Of a DNA stretch of 55,023 nucleotides, positions 54,947 to 55,023 are shown piece by piece. The notes below the pieces were generated by a model, which was not told where the DNA came from, did no database searches, and saw nothing but the letters and a program-made list of their open reading frames with translations. A program made the translations under genes and the position numbers. Positions within the stretch are counted from its first letter, which is position 1, and every line of letters begins with the position of its first letter. Origin of the DNA: Rhodoblastus acidophilus (lineage in GTDB: Bacteria > Pseudomonadota > Alphaproteobacteria > Rhizobiales > Beijerinckiaceae); the NCBI RefSeq assembly GCF_009720655.1, contig NZ_WNKS01000025.1, positions 1 to 55,023 of the forward strand. The letters are read 5' to 3'.

Positions 54947-55023
54947 GCGAAAAAGCCTTTGAATATCAGGCTTTAAATGGTCGGAGTGGCGGGATTCGAA
55001 CCCACGACCCCTAGTCCCCCAGA
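54947..55023. repeat. attR, right copy of 77-bp att repeat
   Basis: Identical to bases 1-77. Host DNA should continue beyond the window and supply the 5' half of the tRNA, so integration leaves an intact tRNA-Pro on this side. Confidence 0.93.
54978..55023 (-). tRNA. tRNA-Pro(GGG), 3' part (gene continues past the window)
   Basis: Minus strand: anticodon loop CTGGGGG, 3' anticodon stem ACTAG, T arm, acceptor strand CACTCCG, A73 and CCA. The rest of the gene lies outside the window at higher coordinates. It is the bacterial attachment gene reused by the phage. Confidence 0.85.

Noticed and set aside
54829-55014. 61-residue ORF ending NGRSGGIRTHDP
   Set aside because: The SGGIRTHDP ending is the well-known false translation antisense to a tRNA 3' end; the segment is the att repeat.

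Overview
The window is a complete integrated prophage, cut at its two attachment sites. Bases 1-77 recur exactly at 54947-55023. The repeat is the 3' part of a minus-strand tRNA-Pro(GGG) plus 31 bases downstream of it. High GC, phage versions of the alphaproteobacterial cell-cycle regulators GcrA and SciP, and the style of the accessory genes point to an alphaproteobacterial host, probably in the Hyphomicrobiales/Rhizobiales. The genus cannot be fixed from the sequence alone.

Layout. (1) 0.1-3.55 kb, leftward: tyrosine integrase, an excisionase-like gene and small genes, behind a promoter covered by CGTACATACG-type operators (3.56-3.66 kb) next to a ribbon-helix-helix gene. (2) 3.95-11.03 kb, leftward: an early operon of about 20 mostly small unknown genes joined by overlapping stop/start codons, plus a 702-residue ParB-like protein. 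Its promoter at 11.07-11.10 kb carries operators. (3) 11.3-12.7 kb: immunity region with an S24-type CI repressor, a Cro-like gene, four GCGGA-n6-TCCGC operators and an adjacent membrane/zinc-ribbon gene on the other strand. (4) 12.5-19.5 kb, rightward: GcrA-like, TSCPD, zinc-ribbon, SciP-like and winged-helix genes, then a primase-helicase, an unusual 12-copy alternating iteron array (likely replication origin) and a NusG-like gene. Two small genes in this stretch run antisense. (5) 20.1-27.8 kb: lambda-type head module (terminase, gpW, portal, protease with nested scaffold, decoration protein, capsid), with a 350-base non-coding gap and a phosphatase-like gene directly after the capsid gene. 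(6) 28.3-40.0 kb: Z-like protein, then a Mu-type contractile tail with a -1 frameshift in the tail chaperone gene. (7) 40-51 kb: fibre and spike region in which five consecutive genes carry export signals. (8) 51-54.1 kb: RlpA-like protein, GH108 endolysin, holin-like protein and overlapping spanins, ending at a strong terminator. (9) 54.13-54.82 kb: a 0.7-kb cassette with its own promoter, flanked by 25-base inverted repeats.

The result is a temperate myovirus made of a lambda-like head, a Mu-like tail and a tyrosine-integrase lysogeny module, apparently intact. The best candidates for new biology are the GcrA/SciP pair, the exported fibre cassette, the alternating-triplet iteron origin, the phosphatase gene in the head operon and the inverted-repeat cassette beside attR. 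All identifications were made by reading motifs and gene order; no database search was run.
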